Counted from the stretch's first letter, positions 1 to 11,963 are shown. The stretch: DNA of 64,000 bases from Toxotes chatareus (GCA_016801885.1 JAFBJY010000307.1:124001-188000), one strand, 5' to 3'. Numbers and translations are program-made. The notes: generated by a model from the sequence alone, not told the origin.

Positions 1-433
1 GCCCGGCGCCGACGCAGCCACCTGCCATCATACCTTCAGGACTATGAGGTGAGCTACTCTCCTAAGCCCGCCTCCCATATGATGAGCAGGCCAGACAGAC
101 TACTCCTCTTGAGGTTCTTCAGTCCATCCATACTATGAGAGAGGAACAGGACCAACTGCGACGAGATGTGCCTTACACAGGTTATCTCTAGCTCGCCTGT
201 ACTAGCCCCACATCACACCAGGTCACGGTCCAGACTGGGTGAGGGCGACACGTCATCCCGCCTGCATGCACGCTAGTAAACCGGTGCCATCCAGTGGTCA
301 TGAGGACCTACATCAGCATGACAGTGTTGCATAGGTGCCAGTCAGGGATAAGCACCCCACCAACCAGACAGTCAACAAAGACAGATAGAGGAGCTCACTC
401 ACAGTCTAAAGGAAGCAAGGCTGTATAGTAAGG

Positions 434-1860
434 GTGCAGTACAGTCATCGTCCTCCTCCGGTGAGTCATCCCCTCTGTCACAAGACTTCCCTCCACCACA
501 TCATTCAACCGCTGAGGGATCGTCAGAGCCCCCCTATAAATAAACAACGCACTTCACGCTCTGATAGCAGGCCTCATCCCCAGGTTGATGATGATTATCA
601 CCAGCATGGCAGCAGTTACAATCAACCTGCCAGAACCAATAGGCGGCCTAGTCGGAGATCTGACTATGATTACTCAATAGACCATCCGCAACCAGATGAG
701 TGGCCTCGAACTCCAGGCTCCTTTAACAGAACCCTATCAGCAGAGACTTATCGTGGGCCTCAACCAACAATCCCTGATCTCGTGCATGAGGACCCACGTG
801 AGTTCGCAAGATTGAAGTTAGCTCTGGACAACATTCTCCCACCTGAGGCTCCAGAACATTTCAAGTATCAGATATTGACTGATCACCTCAAGTGTGAAGA
901 AGCACTACTCATCGCTGATTCATACAGTAATAGTCCATTTCCATTCAGTGACACCATGAGATCACTTACTGAGATGTACGGCCAACCTCAACATCTGGCC
1001 TTGAAGAGGATCAGCAACCTGATGGACGGACCCAACATCAGGAGTGGTGACATCAGATCCTTCAAGTCATTCGCTCTCCAGGTCCGCGCACTAGTGGGTA
1101 TGTTGCACCAGTTGGGAGGACAAGGTTGGACTGAGTTGAGGTGTGGCTCACACGTATCTCGCCTCTTAGCTAAGTTGCCATACGACCTAAGAGCCAACTT
1201 TCAGAGATTCGTGAACCCCATCCACACTCCTGTACCAACACTACTAGACCTAGCTGACTGGCTGGAGTATGAGGTGCTGGCGTCCAGGTCATCGGAGACC
1301 AGTACTGTGGCTATTCAGACAGAGAGAAACCAGCTGCTGCGGAAGAAGTGTCCTGAGTACAAGTCTCATAAGGCCACGACCATCCTCCACGGCGGTGAAC
1401 AGAATAAGAAGTCAGAGACAGCTACCAGTGCTTCACAGGAGAAACCAAAGAAGTACTGTCCATTCTGCGACACTGTGCAGCACTACTTGAATCAGTGCAG
1501 TAACTTCAAACTCTTGTCGAGAGACCAGTAGACAGAGTGGATCAAGTCAAACAAGAGGTGCTGGAGATGCGGCCGTGAGCACCAGGCGGCCAGGTGTAAC
1601 CTTAAAGCTAAGTGCAAACAGTGTGAGCAGCGGCACCTTGAGGTTCTTCATGACATCAACACCAGCCAAAGTGCACCGGCGTCTGCTAAGACTAGCTCAA
1701 CAGAAGAAAGCACCTGCTTGGTGAGCTCCATCTCTGAGACGCTCTACGTAGACCGACCAACCAACAGTAGTCAAGTTTTACTCAAGTTGAGTCGTGTCCT
1801 CCTTAAGAGTGGGGCCAAGATGATCGAGACCACGCTATATTGGGACGATGGTTCGGGCGT
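434..1860 (+). pseudogene. BEL/Pao gag-like region
   Basis: A 365-codon frame with a proline/arginine-rich N-terminus is followed by a capsid-like helical region (about residues 110-270) and zinc knuckles: CPFC...H near residue 343, then, past an in-frame TAG at 1529-1531, CWRCGREHQAARC (C-x2-C-x3-H-x4-C) and CKQC. The frame resumes after the stop in the same phase, so the break is a single nonsense change. It then runs toward an expected aspartic protease near 1.75-2.0 kb, which I could not confirm because the frame is lost near 1.85 kb. The start codon at 434 is simply the first ATG of the frame; the true start may lie upstream. Confidence 0.75.
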
Positions 1861-2464
1861 ACCATCCTCTTATGTGAGGCAGCTGATCGCTTGGGGCTTC
1901 AAGGAGAACCTGAGGACCTCGCTTTTCACGCACCGTCAGGCAAGAAGTTTGCACTATCCACGGCGCCAACGTGTCATTCTGTGTAGCTTCAGCATCGCAG
2001 CCTGGCAAATTCTTCCAGATCCATAGAGCCTTCACTGCAATGGCCTCGCTCGCCATACTTACCCAGTTAGAGCTCTACAGGGAGGTACCGCCATCTCAAG
2101 GATCTGCCACTGCCAGAGATAAAGGAGGCACAGCCACTGTTGCTTATTGGGTCAGATAATCCGCATCTTATCACCCCAGTGGAGCTGGTGCGTCTGGGTC
2201 CTCCCGGTGGACCTGCAGCTGTGCGCACCAGACTCGGGTGGACCCTGCAAGGGCCCTCTAGATTCCCTCGTCACGGTTGACACCCCAGCAGTGCCTTTTC
2301 ACCTCCTGTGCCTCACCAGAAGCCGAGCTCTTCAGTCATGTTGAGAAACTGTGGCAAATGGACACATTACCATATCGGAGTGAGCGACTCATTACCAGGT
2401 CCAGACAAGATGCGAGGCTATCCGAAAGCTTGAGGAGAAAACCATCAGAATTACAGTAGATGGA

Positions 2465-3310
2465 GTGAAGCGCCACGCCACCCCATTACTGTGGAAAGAG
2501 AATCTTCCTCCACTCCATGCCACACCAGAAGCCGTCGTGGCTCAGCTACGTGGGACGGAGAGGCGGCTAGCCAGAGACCCAGAGAGGGCAGCGGCCTACT
2601 CCAAGGAGATTCATAAACTCCTCGGCGCTGGTTATGTTACACCTGTGTCACCTGAAGAGGCAGCGAAAACGACCGGTCTTGGTTCATCCGACACCACATG
2701 GTGCAACATAACGGCAAATACAGGATAGTATTCAACTGCTGCTTTACATCTGAGGGTCAGAGCCTGAACGATCACCTCATGCCAGGGCCTACACTGGGAC
2801 CCAGTTTATTGGGAGTACTACTCAGGTTCAGAGAACACCCAGTTGCTATCAGTAGCGGCGTGAAAGGGATGTTCCACCAAGTTCGCCTGCTGGAAGAGGA
2901 CAAACCCTTTCTCTGCTTCCTGTGGCGAGACATGAAGGTAGATCACAAACCTACAGTGTACAAGTGGCAGGTGCTACCCTTTGGGACTACATGCAGTCCG
3001 TGCTGCATGCAGTCTTTGCACTTCAGTCCCATGTCCAGAAGCACACAGCGCCAGAAGAGAGGATCTTGGCGTCTGTCCGTGGAGCGTAATTTCTACGTTG
3101 ACAACTGTTTGCAGAGTCTCCCCTCGGAAGTGCAAGCTAAGAAGTTGGTGGACCGTCTGCAGTCTCTCCTCATGGAAGGTGGATTCGAACTGAGGCAATG
3201 GGCTAGTAACGTTCCTGCAGTCATCGGCCACTTACCAGTTGAGTCCCGGTCAGAGAGCAGCGTACTCTGGTTCTCCCAAGAGTTGGCGGATCCTCAAAAC
3301 GCACTCTTGG
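2465..3310 (+). pseudogene. BEL/Pao reverse transcriptase region
   Basis: Two overlapping frames (2465-2728, then 2698-3576) carry the RT palm and fingers: a KYRIVFNC block, SLNDHLMPGPTLG, GMFHQVRL, KWQVLPFGTTCSP and FYVDNCLQ. The last corresponds to the catalytic YxDD-type motif and reads YVDN, a form I associate with this clade. The motif A position, where relatives have an aspartate just before the I/V-K-x-M-F stretch, reads S-S-G-V-K-G-M-F here, so the catalytic aspartate appears lost. Sequence after the WASN block drifts out of frame near 3.3-3.4 kb. The enzyme cannot be functional as it stands. Confidence 0.82.
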
Positions 3311-3559
3311 GCTCGTATGGCAGTGCAAGTCTGATACGATCCGGTACAAGCGCCAACAAGCGAAAGTCCAGAGGCGACTATGCGCAGCATATACAGGTTA
3401 CTTGCCCAGCAATACGATCCTCTTGGTTTCCTTATCCCATACACGACCAGAGCCAAAGTCATCGTGCAGCACCTCTGGAACAAGAAAAGAGGATGGGGAC
3501 GATCCCCACTTACCAGAAGATCTGCTCCAAGCCTGGCGTGTGTGGGAAAGTGAGCTATC

Positions 3560-4139
3560 CCAGTTGTCGCGCATAACCCTACCAAGATGTTACACTGAAC
3601 CAAGCCTGGACTGCAGCAACAGCTCTCGGAGTATTCATGTGTTCTGCGATGCTTCTGAGCGGGCATATGGGTCTGTAGCCTATCTGCGTACTGACAGAGG
3701 TGAAGGACAAGTCTGCGTGGCCTTCATGGCAGCCCGGTCCAGGGTGGCACCCAAGAAGCAACTCTCAATTCCCAGGCTGGAACTGTGCGGAGCTCTAACG
3801 GGAGCACAGTTGGCTTCTGTCCTGAAGAAAGAGCTCACACTCGACATACAGGAAGTGGTGTACTGGACGGATTCAACTACAGTACTCACTTGGCTCCACT
3901 CAGATTCATGCAGATATAAAGTGTTAAATCCGGAACCAGAGTCGCAGAAATACAAGAGCTCTCTGACCCAACATCTTGGCACTACATTGACTCAGGAAGC
4001 AATCCCGCTGGCGACATTACCAGAGGAAAACACTAGTTCAGCTTGCTGGAGACAACCGATGGAGTCGGGGCCATCCTTTCTTCACCTGCCGGCCGACCAC
4101 TGGCCTAGGGCACCTACTGGAGAACCCCAGAAGAAGTAG
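3560..4139 (+). pseudogene. BEL/Pao RNase H-like region
   Basis: The frame 3402-4139 contains the RNase H core of BEL/Pao polyproteins: VFCDASERAYGSVAYL (first acidic residue), RLELCGALTGAQLA (glutamate) and VYWTDSTTVLTWL (third acidic residue). All three catalytic acids are still visible. Downstream, the connection to the integrase is out of frame: 4140-4670 contains only short pieces in changing frames. It is part of the same decayed element rather than an independent gene. Confidence 0.8.
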
Positions 4140-4669
4140 ATGAGCTAAGGAAGACAGCGTTCTGTGGCATGGTGGTTAAGTCAACCAGTTCAACAGTACC
4201 TGACATCCAACAGTTCAGTACCTACCACAGTCACTGCACAGGGGCGGCTAATACCACCAATCCTCCAACTGCTGGCGACTTTCAGAAGGCAGAGCTCGTT
4301 CTACTGAGACACGCCCAAATGGAGAGCTTTCTGGGAGAATACGCAATACTCAAAGCAGGAAAGACCATCCCATCCAGCAGAAGACTGCTTACCCTTTCTC
4401 CTGAGTACGACAAGTCTTGGACCTGATTAGGGTAGGAGGTAGACTCCGCCTAAGTCCTGCGTTCTGCATCCGATACTTCTCGACCCTTCTCACCCAGTCA
4501 CTAAGCTCCTAATCCAACACTGTGACGCTCAGCTTCACCATCCTGGAGCTGAGCGTGTCTTCATGAGAGCTCCAGAAAGTACTGGATTCTGAGAGGCAGA
4601 GAAGCAGTAAGGAAATATCAACACCACTGTCCTGAGTGTAAGAAGTGGAGAGGTCAACCAGCAGTTCCG

Positions 4670-5711
4670 AGAATGGCAGATTTGCCCCCTTCAAGTTTGA
4701 GGCTCTTCTGTCCCGCCTTCTACTCAACCAGGATAGATTGTTTCGGCCCTATGCTCATCAAAGTCGGACGCCGTAATGAGAAGAGGTGGGGCATCCTTTT
4801 CAAGTGTCTCACTACGCGAGCAGTCCATCTCGACCTGGTGACGAACATGGACGCTGATTCATTCCTGATGTCACTCCAACGGTTTGTAGCTTCGCCGAGG
4901 GAAGCCTTTTCGAGCTCCTTTCGGACCAAGGCACCAACTTTAAGGGTGGAAGTAAGGAACTGCATGAAGCATTCACAGCCATGGAGCCAATCCTCCAAAA
5001 ACAGCTAGCGGCCGAACAGATCCGGTTCCGCTTCAATCCTCCTAATGCTCCCCATTTTGGTGGGTCTTGGGAAAGAGAGGTTTGCTCTGTGAAGACAGCT
5101 CTGCGCACCACATTGGGAGCCCAAACCGTGTCAGAGGAGGTTTTGAGGACCGTCTTGCTTGAGGTAGAGAGCATCCTCAACTCCAGACCCTTGGGTTATG
5201 TCTCCACCGACCTCGCAGACCCAGATCCAGTTACACCCAACTCCTTATTGATGGGGCGGCCAGACAGCTCTCTGCCACCAGTAGTCTACCCAGAGTCAGA
5301 ACTGCTCAGCCGTGGCGATGGAGGCACACTCAAGTCCTGTCAGACCACTTCTGGAAGCACTACATACAGCACTTCCTGCCCACCTTACAGGTACGGCAGA
5401 AATGGTGCACTGAGAAGGACGACATCACTGTTGGAACTGTAGTCCTCGTTGTCGATCAGCAAACTCCAAGAGCTCTTTGGCAAGTAGGAACAGTGAAAAC
5501 CGTCATACCGGGGCCGATGGTCGAGTCAGGACCGCAGGCGTCCAAGTCAAGGACCGGACCTATACTCGCCCAGTGGTGCGGCTCATCGCGCTTCCAGCAC
5601 TACCGCCGGATGGTACTAAGATGTAGTGAAGAGTTCTATCAGGGACAAATTTGCATACCAAATTTGGGGCGGCTGTACAAAAGGTCGTCTCTGTTAGTAC
5701 TGTTCCCTTAA
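4670..5711 (+). pseudogene. BEL/Pao integrase and C-terminal region
   Basis: The integrase core begins near RIDCFGPMLIKVGRR (first catalytic aspartate) and continues through KCLTTRAVHLDLV and DADSFLMSLQRF. A frameshift near 4.9 kb scrambles the segment with the second catalytic aspartate. The frame 4981-5442 then carries RFRFNPPNAPHFGGSWER, matching the typical end of the catalytic core, then ILNSRPLGYVS and a PVTPNSLLMGR block of the C-terminal domain. The last short frame (5493-5711) is the frayed end of that domain. At least two frame breaks make it nonfunctional. Confidence 0.82.
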
Positions 5712-5958
5712 GAGTGCTGTTAATGATCGCAGATGTAAGTTCCCACACTACCGCGGTCCTTGAATGCACCGCAGAGCGTGTCTATCGATCGGAGAAAAAC
5801 AAAACCACACACAATCCTGTAATCACTCACAATGTTATATAAAGAGTCAAACTTCATTCTGGACTCCGTTCCTCATTTTCCACCTACCTGCTCATGTGTT
5901 CTGACCGACACACTGAGGTGTTTGCAGCCACCTAAGATCCCCATCCAAACAGTCTACA
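5674..5958 (+). repeat. Probable 3' LTR of the BEL/Pao element
   Basis: The block begins TGTACA directly after a purine-rich run (tttggggcggc) that could be the polypurine tract, and ends GTCTACA just before sequence shared with NLR copy A. It contains a TATA-like element (ttatataaag) near 5834-5843. Length about 285 bp. No partner LTR lies in the window, so the boundaries are inferred only from the TG...CA ends and the flanking homology. Confidence 0.45.
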
Positions 5959-6108
5959 CAATAACGAAAGTGTGTGAGTTCTGAAGGTTTCATTGAAGTC
6001 AACAGAAATTATTCATGACAACTGACTGAAATGAAGTGAAACTGAAGGAATAATTCTTAGTCTGAGATAAGAAAAGTCACAATATGGAACAACAACTATT
6101 TTGAATCT

Positions 6109-6138
6109 CATTCATTCATTCATTCATTCATTCATTCA
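6109..6138. repeat. (CATT)n microsatellite
   Basis: Seven to eight tandem CATT units just downstream, in gene order, of the last LRR exon of NLR copy A. The related block at 9076-9085 has only about two units and the one at 10361-10370 likewise, so the tract expanded after the block was duplicated. Confidence 0.9.
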
Positions 6139-6232
6139 AGATGAATGGATTCAAGTTCTGGATGAAGATAAACCAGGTTCAGTTGTGGATTAAAGATATA
6201 AGATCTACAACAGTAACAGACAGTGAACTGAC

Positions 6233-6406
6233 CCCAGAGTCTCCAGTCTACAGTGTGGACTCTGCAGAAAACCACACAGCAGCTTCACTCCTGAATCCTG
6301 CAGCTTGTTGATGCTCAGGTCCAGGTCTCTCAGATGGGAGGGGTTGGACTTCAGAGCTGAGGCCAGAGAAGCACAGCTGATCTCTGACAAACTGCTGGAA
6401 CTCAAT
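6233..6406 (-). CDS. LRR exon of NLR copy A (third, intact)
   Basis: A 174-nt exon with an AG acceptor at 6407-6408 and a GT donor at 6231-6232, with no stop in the NLR phase. It encodes one leucine-rich repeat pair including LSEISCASLASALKS and LRDLDLSINKLQDSGVKLL, the standard fish NLR-C repeat. The donor side reads CTGGG|GT where the other copies have CTGAG|GT. It is the most 3' NLR exon recognisable before the BEL/Pao element. Confidence 0.85.
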
Positions 6407-7841
6407 CTGAATAAAGAATAAATCATGTGGATAAAAATCATTTCTAATCCAATCAGATATGTCCTAATCAATGAGCTTTCACTAACATGAGTAGAGGGAC
6501 TTTGTCCTTCTCTTATTGTGGATCATCATAATGTCAGCCTTCTACACACATCATCCAAATGTCAGCACATTCATACAACTATTCATGTCAACACAGATTC
6601 ATAACATGCTGCTGAGCTCAGTCAAGTCTGGAATTAGAAGATAAAGATCAAATCAGACATGTTGGACTAAAACTGACTTTGATTCACCACTGAAATGGAT
6701 CAAACTTGAAATGTTCAGTCCTGATCCAGGAAAAATGTCTTGCTTGGTGATCACATGACCCAAATAGAAAAGAAAAGCTGAAATAATTTACAATTGATAA
6801 TGTCAGACCAAGGATATGATGTAGATAAGTACAATAGTTATTTTTAAGTTTATTACTTAATTAGCAACAAATTATTATGAGTGTGATGCATGTTAAAAAA
6901 GTAACAGTGAATTAACTCTTTCAGCTTCCAAAGCAGGAAGGAGAAAAGCAGTTAACTTCTTATAGGCTCAGTCTGACTGAGATGTTCATTTCTAATCATA
7001 TGAAATCTTTAAGTGTGTGGACAGTTTTTCTTACAGATATCAGAGGGTTTAGTTTTAATGAACAGTTATCATCACGAAGTCTCTTCAAGTTATTCTGAGC
7101 TGCAGTGATGGTATAAGAATAAAAGCATCAACACTGTCAGAAATTCAGTCGGGTTAAAGAATCTTTGTTCACTTCAAATGAAACTAGAATATTTATTATG
7201 TCGTTATTTAGTGATAAACTCTCCTTCTGTTTGTTTTAAAACCAGAGTGAACACATGGAAAACCTCCAACAGAAAAATGATTCAACTCATCTAGAAAAAA
7301 AATCTGTTGCTTTTTATTTTCTTTTTCCACTTTTGTCCCATTTGGGACCCTTTGTCCCTTTTGTCCCATTTGGGACAAAAGTGGGTCTGTAGGGTCTGTA
7401 GGAATGATGATTCCATTTTTTTCCAGTGATCTGATTGGTCAATATTCAGGCTGTTGGCAGGTTTTGATCTGATCCTCTGAAGTTTACCTGCTCCAGAGCA
7501 GGTTAGCTGTGCAGCATAAGTTACCCTGGCGATGTAACCTGTTCACAAGTGAACCACCTTGGTAATTCTGAAAACCCAGAGTTAAACCTGAAGTTACCGG
7601 GCTAATCCCAAATCCTGATTCACAGTACAGGTCTCTGATCAGCTCAGAAAATCTACAACTAAACCCATGTTAAAGTGAAGAGAAACTATTTTAATCCCAA
7701 AGACGCTGATTTAATAAAGTTTGTACTTAGATGATAAATATCAACTCAGATGAGGACGAATAAAATCCTCTTCATTGTTGAAGTTTTTCCATGACCTTCT
7801 GCTTTATGAACTTTGTAGCTGAATAGGTTTTTGTAATTAAA
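6407..7841. other. NLR copy A intron sequence with an inverted-repeat stem
   Basis: No gene seen. 6407-6760 is nearly identical to 9352-9705 (part of a duplicated exon-intron block). 7327-7340 and 7371-7384 form a perfect 14-bp inverted repeat (CCACTTTTGTCCCA / TGGGACAAAAGTGG) around a loop that repeats the word gtcccatttgggac. 7560-7640 resembles the copy B upstream sequence at 34345-34400. Confidence 0.5.
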
Positions 7842-8974
7842 TGTGAGGGATGAGTTAGGCTTAGAGGCCTGGCTGGCTTAGGTTTGTAACTCCACCCACT
7901 AATGGGTAGGAATAGATATGCCCGTCTTTAAAAGCCCAGGTGAGGGTGCAGCACTTCCTCTTAGTCTGAGGCCTCCTGTGAGCAGTGCTTTGGTGTGTGC
8001 AGGTGAGGGTAAGTTGGATTTGGAGACAGAGACAAAGGGAAAAGGTTCTTTGTTTTGTTAATAGAGGTATTTTCTGATTCCACAGATCTGTAAAGTCCTG
8101 TGAGCCTGTAGGCTGTTGATGCCATGCTTAAGAGGTCGGCTGTGGTTGAACTAAACTCAGTTCTTTCCTGTGTTCTATAGCAATGTGTGTTTCCATCTGG
8201 CAGGAAGACTGAGGGTTGCACCTTGTTGAGTCTTATCCACTGAACCAGACAGAGCCAGGGGATTCTGTAGTAGGCCCCCACATGTCCTTAAGTATGAAAC
8301 TTATTTAAAGGCAGTGTAGTGGGGCTGTATCCCTAAAGTATTAATACACATTTTTAATAGGTGTGGTCACCTCTTTCAGGCCCAGATCCAGACTGCTGCT
8401 TTGCCTGAGTGGTTCTTTTATTGGCTGGCTATTTTTAGGTAGAGGTCCAGCCTGTGGGGAGCAGTTTGCAGGGTACACACTCTGCATGCTGTGTGGTAAT
8501 ATACATGGTGGCGGTCACATGGTTGTGTATTGAATTTTCTCATGTGCAGTGCAGTGTTTGTAGACTTGCAGTATTTGAAGTGTCTTCTAGTGGGACCAGC
8601 ACCAGGTGAGCACATGGTGTGAGTATAAGCAGGTTGTGATAGAATCTCCCCACAGTGAGGACTCTACCCTTGTTTTAAACTTTTATTGTTGTATTCAGTT
8701 GGTGCTATCTAGGTTATTTCAATATTGTAGAATAAAGTCTATCATTTGTACTTACCTGAGTGCTTTTGTTCTTTCAGGCCTGTTAGTTTTCAACACTTCC
8801 TGTCTTAATTATCTAGGTTTAAATAAAGTTAATATTTGTTTGAATGCATGTCTGCTGCTCTTCCTTTTGAACTTTTTAGTGAGTTGTGTCACCACTCAGT
8901 ATCAGTAAGTTATATTACTTTAAGGTTTATAATTTTAACTCCTCTGACCTCTCTACACTCTGAGTTGGGTCACA
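7842..8974 (+). mobile_element. Candidate solo LTR
   Basis: About 1.13 kb starting TGTGAGG and ending GGTCACA (terminal TGTGA/TCACA inverted repeat), flanked by the 4-bp direct repeat TAAA (7838-7841 and 8975-8978). A TATA-like tttaaaag lies near 7930 and AATAAA signals near 8731 and 8822, consistent with U3-R-U5 order on the + strand. I recognise no coding sequence; the small open frames inside are not convincing. The family is unknown and the limits are inferred from the terminal motifs. Confidence 0.4.
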
Positions 8975-9059
8975 TAAAGTAAAGTAAAATGAAGTGAAAC
9001 TGAAGGATTAATTCTTAGTCTGAGATAAAAAAGAAAAAAAAAGTCACAATATGGAAAAA

Positions 9060-9705
9060 AACTATTTCAAATCTCATTCATTCAAGATGAATGGATTCAA
9101 GTTCTGGATGAAGATAAACCAGGTTCAGTTGTGGATTAAAGATATAAGATCTACAACAGTAACAGACAGTGAACTGACCTCAGAGTCTCCAGTCTACAGT
9201 GTGGACTCTCCAGAAAACCACACAGCAGCTTCACTCCTGAATCCTGCAGCTTGTTGAAGGTTAGGTCCAGGTGTCTCAGATGGGAGGGTTGGACTTCAGA
9301 GCTGAGGCCAGAGAAGCACAGCTGATCTCTGACAAACAGCAGGAACTCAATCTGAATAAAGAATAAATCATGTGGATAAAAATCATTTCTAATCCAATCA
9401 GATATGTCCTAATCAATGAGCTTTCACTAACATGAGTAGAGGGACTTTGTCCTTCTCTTATTGTGGATCATCATAATGTCAGCCTTCTACACACATCATC
9501 CAAATGTCAGCACAACATTCATACAACTATTCATGTCAACACAGATTCATAACATGCTGCTTAGCTCAGTCAAGTCTGGAATTAGAAGATAAAGATCAAA
9601 TGAGACATGTTGGACAAAAACTGACTTTGATTCACCACTGAAATGGATCAAACTTCAAATGTTCAGTCCTGATCCAGGAAAAATGTCTTGCTTGGTCCTG
9701 GTCTC
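9060..9705. repeat. Duplicated exon-intron block, partner at 6100-6760
   Basis: The two blocks match base for base over long stretches, including the LRR exon, its upstream intron (the ttgtggatcatcataatg region) and the poorly conserved flank, with only scattered differences. This is an intragenic tandem duplication of one LRR module, the standard way NLR-C repeats multiply. A shorter related block lies at 10213-10464. Confidence 0.8.
9179..9351 (-). pseudogene. LRR exon of NLR copy A (second), 1-nt deletion
   Basis: The exon is 173 nt instead of 174. Against the otherwise near-identical 6233-6406 exon, the run of C in the AACCCCTCCC segment (minus strand) is one base short near 9286-9290, shifting the frame in the middle of the repeat. 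The splice sites are conserved (acceptor at 9352-9353, donor at 9177-9178). Either a real inactivating change or a homopolymer miscall. Confidence 0.8.
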
Positions 9706-10464
9706 TATCCTGCAGATCAGCTCAGGAAATCCACAACTAAACACATACTCAACTGAACAACAACTATTTGATCTCAAATTACAGAAGAATTTAATGGAAA
9801 ACTTTGGAAAAAGGTCAGAAGCAAAGTCACATGCATACAATGTAATACTACTACTGATAACGACAATAATAATAATAATAACACATTTTATGTGTTGGTG
9901 TCAAACACGCAGTGACACTTTACAACACTTTAATGGACTGAGACATGTCAAACCAACAGTGTGGTTCTTTAAGTCTTTGCTCCTTAACACATTTAACAAG
10001 TCAATTCAACTCAATGAGAAAAGACCACAATTTACACACTTGTGTTAAAGACCAAAAACACACAGACACAGAAGAACTGACATTAGTCCTGACACTTCAT
10101 TGAAATGAAGTGTTTTTCAATTGATTTGTACAAATATTAGTTCTGAGGATCTTCTGTACACTGGACATTTTCTACACTTCATTTAGAAAACATTAGTCTG
10201 CTCACTGTGACAAATACGAGTGTGTGAGTTCTGAAGGTTTCATTGAAGTCAACAAACATTATTCATGACAACTGACTGAAATGAAGTGAAACTGAAGGAA
10301 TAATTCTTAGTCTGAGAGAAGAAAAAAGTCAAAATATGGAACAACAACTATTTCAAATCTCATTCATTCAAGATGAATGGATTCAAGTTCTGGATGAAGA
10401 TAAACCAGGTTCAGTTGTGGATTAAAGATATAAGATCTACAACAGTAACAGACAGTGAACTGAC

Positions 10465-10638
10465 CTCAGAGTGTCCAGTCTACAGTGTGGACTCTTCAAT
10501 CCAGCAGACAGAAGCTTTACCCCTGAATCCTGCAGCTTGTTGTTACTCAGGTCCAGGTGTCTCAGACTAGAGGACTGGGAGCTGAGAACTGAGGAGAGAT
10601 CTTCACAGCTTCTCTCTGAGAGGTTACAGCTGCTCAGT
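10465..10638 (-). CDS. LRR exon of NLR copy A (first, intact)
   Basis: A 174-nt exon with AG acceptor and GT donor. It encodes LSSCNLSERSCEDLSSVL followed by LRHLDLSNNKLQDSGVKLL, and matches the first LRR exon of copy B (39247-39420) almost exactly. It follows the NACHT exon in the correct phase (phase 2). Confidence 0.88.
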
Positions 10639-10861
10639 CTGAAGAGGAAACAATGAAGAAAAAGTCAAATAACATTTGTGTTGAAAGGACAATCAAAGGA
10701 ACAAAACTCTCAGTTTGCTCTGCAGCTCACAGCAAACTAACAGACCTGCATTTGAAAACTGGGCCAAACATCAAACACAGATTTGTTGAGTGAAGCAGAA
10801 ATATCAGCTCTTTATCCACCTGCTAACCAATGAGGAGTTTCTACATTGATGATCATCTTTC

Positions 10862-11518
10862 TACACTGATGATCATATTTCAACATTCACTTTTTCATAT
10901 TGAAATTCTTTTTTTCTGGTACAGCTGCTGCATTACATGTGCAATAGTTTGCTCAGGGACCATATTTCCTATGTATATTTATTTATTCCACCCTGGACAT
11001 GTGCAATTACTATAATAAACACTATAATATATATATATAGTACTCTGCACTTTCTGTATATACTGTATACCATGTATACCATAACCATGGCTATTTATTT
11101 ACACTTGTATACTTAATAAAAAAAAATAATAATAATAATAACAATAACATTACTATTAATATTAATGTCTGTATGTATATATAAATAAATATATATTTTT
11201 AAAAAATTATATATTTGAAAAGATATAGATATATCGCTGTATATATAAATATATATGTGTATGTTCTTACCTTCCTCAACCTCCACAATGCACATATGTC
11301 TCGCTGAAAATACTTACTTTGCTATTTGTAAATACTTTGTGTATTTTTTATGTTATTTTATCCTTATTTTTATGGTAATTTATTTTCTGTACCTTATTGT
11401 GGTTTTTTCCCTTCTCTACCTCTACTGTGATCTTCTGAGCTGGTGCAACGTAATCTTGTTCCTAATACATACCTGAACGCAGAAGGAATGACAATAAAGT
11501 TCTCTGAATCTTATCTGA
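10862..11518 (+). mobile_element. 3' end of a non-LTR retroelement inserted in an NLR intron
   Basis: The homologous intron of copy B (38511-39246) lacks this ~657-bp segment. The 7-bp word ATCTTTC occurs on both sides (10855-10861 and 11519-11525), matching an insertion at the copy B site. The right end reads gaatgacaataaagttctctgaatcttatctgaat, the short AATAAA-plus-tail ending usual for fish LINE 3' ends. The interior is AT-rich with a run of TA and AAT simple repeats (11020-11250). The family is not identified and no ORF is convincing. Confidence 0.65.
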
Positions 11519-11963
11519 ATCTTTCATTGGCTCTGATTCAAATCCTTTCTGTTTTATTCTCAACAAGTTGGAGACATGACAGTTAAATATGACACAATCA
11601 GTAATAAACAGACATATACAGTCAAGGGCGTAAGTATTTGGACAATTAGACATGTTTTGTTCTTCAGGATCTCAGCACATTGACTCACTTCATGTGTATT
11701 GTCCAGTTACTTTTGAACCACTAAAAGGGCTGAATCTCCCACACAGTTCTTTCTATACTGATGTCAACCTGCTCAAATTAAAGCTGAGACTTGGCTCTTT
11801 AATGTAGGATCCATTATTTTAATTCAGATTCAATATGATGAAGCTCAAAGCTCAGAGATGATGATAAGAAATTAAAGAAGAGAGGAATTTATTTTCCTCC
11901 TGCTGAATAAAATAGCAGAGTCTTTATATAATGATGAATAAATCCAACTATCTATACACTTAC

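Larger units (their letters stand above)
1..5958 (+). mobile_element. BEL/Pao LTR retrotransposon, decayed, 5' end outside the window
   Basis: The order gag, (protease), reverse transcriptase, RNase H, integrase, 3' LTR-like block is that of a BEL/Pao element. The reading frame breaks repeatedly: an in-frame stop in gag at 1529-1531 and frame changes near 1.85, 2.45, 2.69, 3.4, 4.14, 4.95 and 5.44 kb, so no complete polyprotein is possible. No 5' LTR is seen; the window opens inside the leader. The right edge abuts sequence that also flanks the LRR exons of NLR copy A (compare 5963-6030 with 10213-10290), so the element inserted into that gene. Family assignment rests on recognition of the RT/RNase H/integrase blocks and is strong; exact LTR limits are inferred. 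Confidence 0.88.

Noticed and set aside
8418..8908. Small genes inside the candidate solo LTR
   Set aside because: No domain, no conservation and no splice context; the segment looks like noncoding LTR sequence.
11020..11295. Tyr/Ile-rich minus-strand protein
   Set aside because: Translation of TA/AAT simple sequence inside a retroelement insertion.
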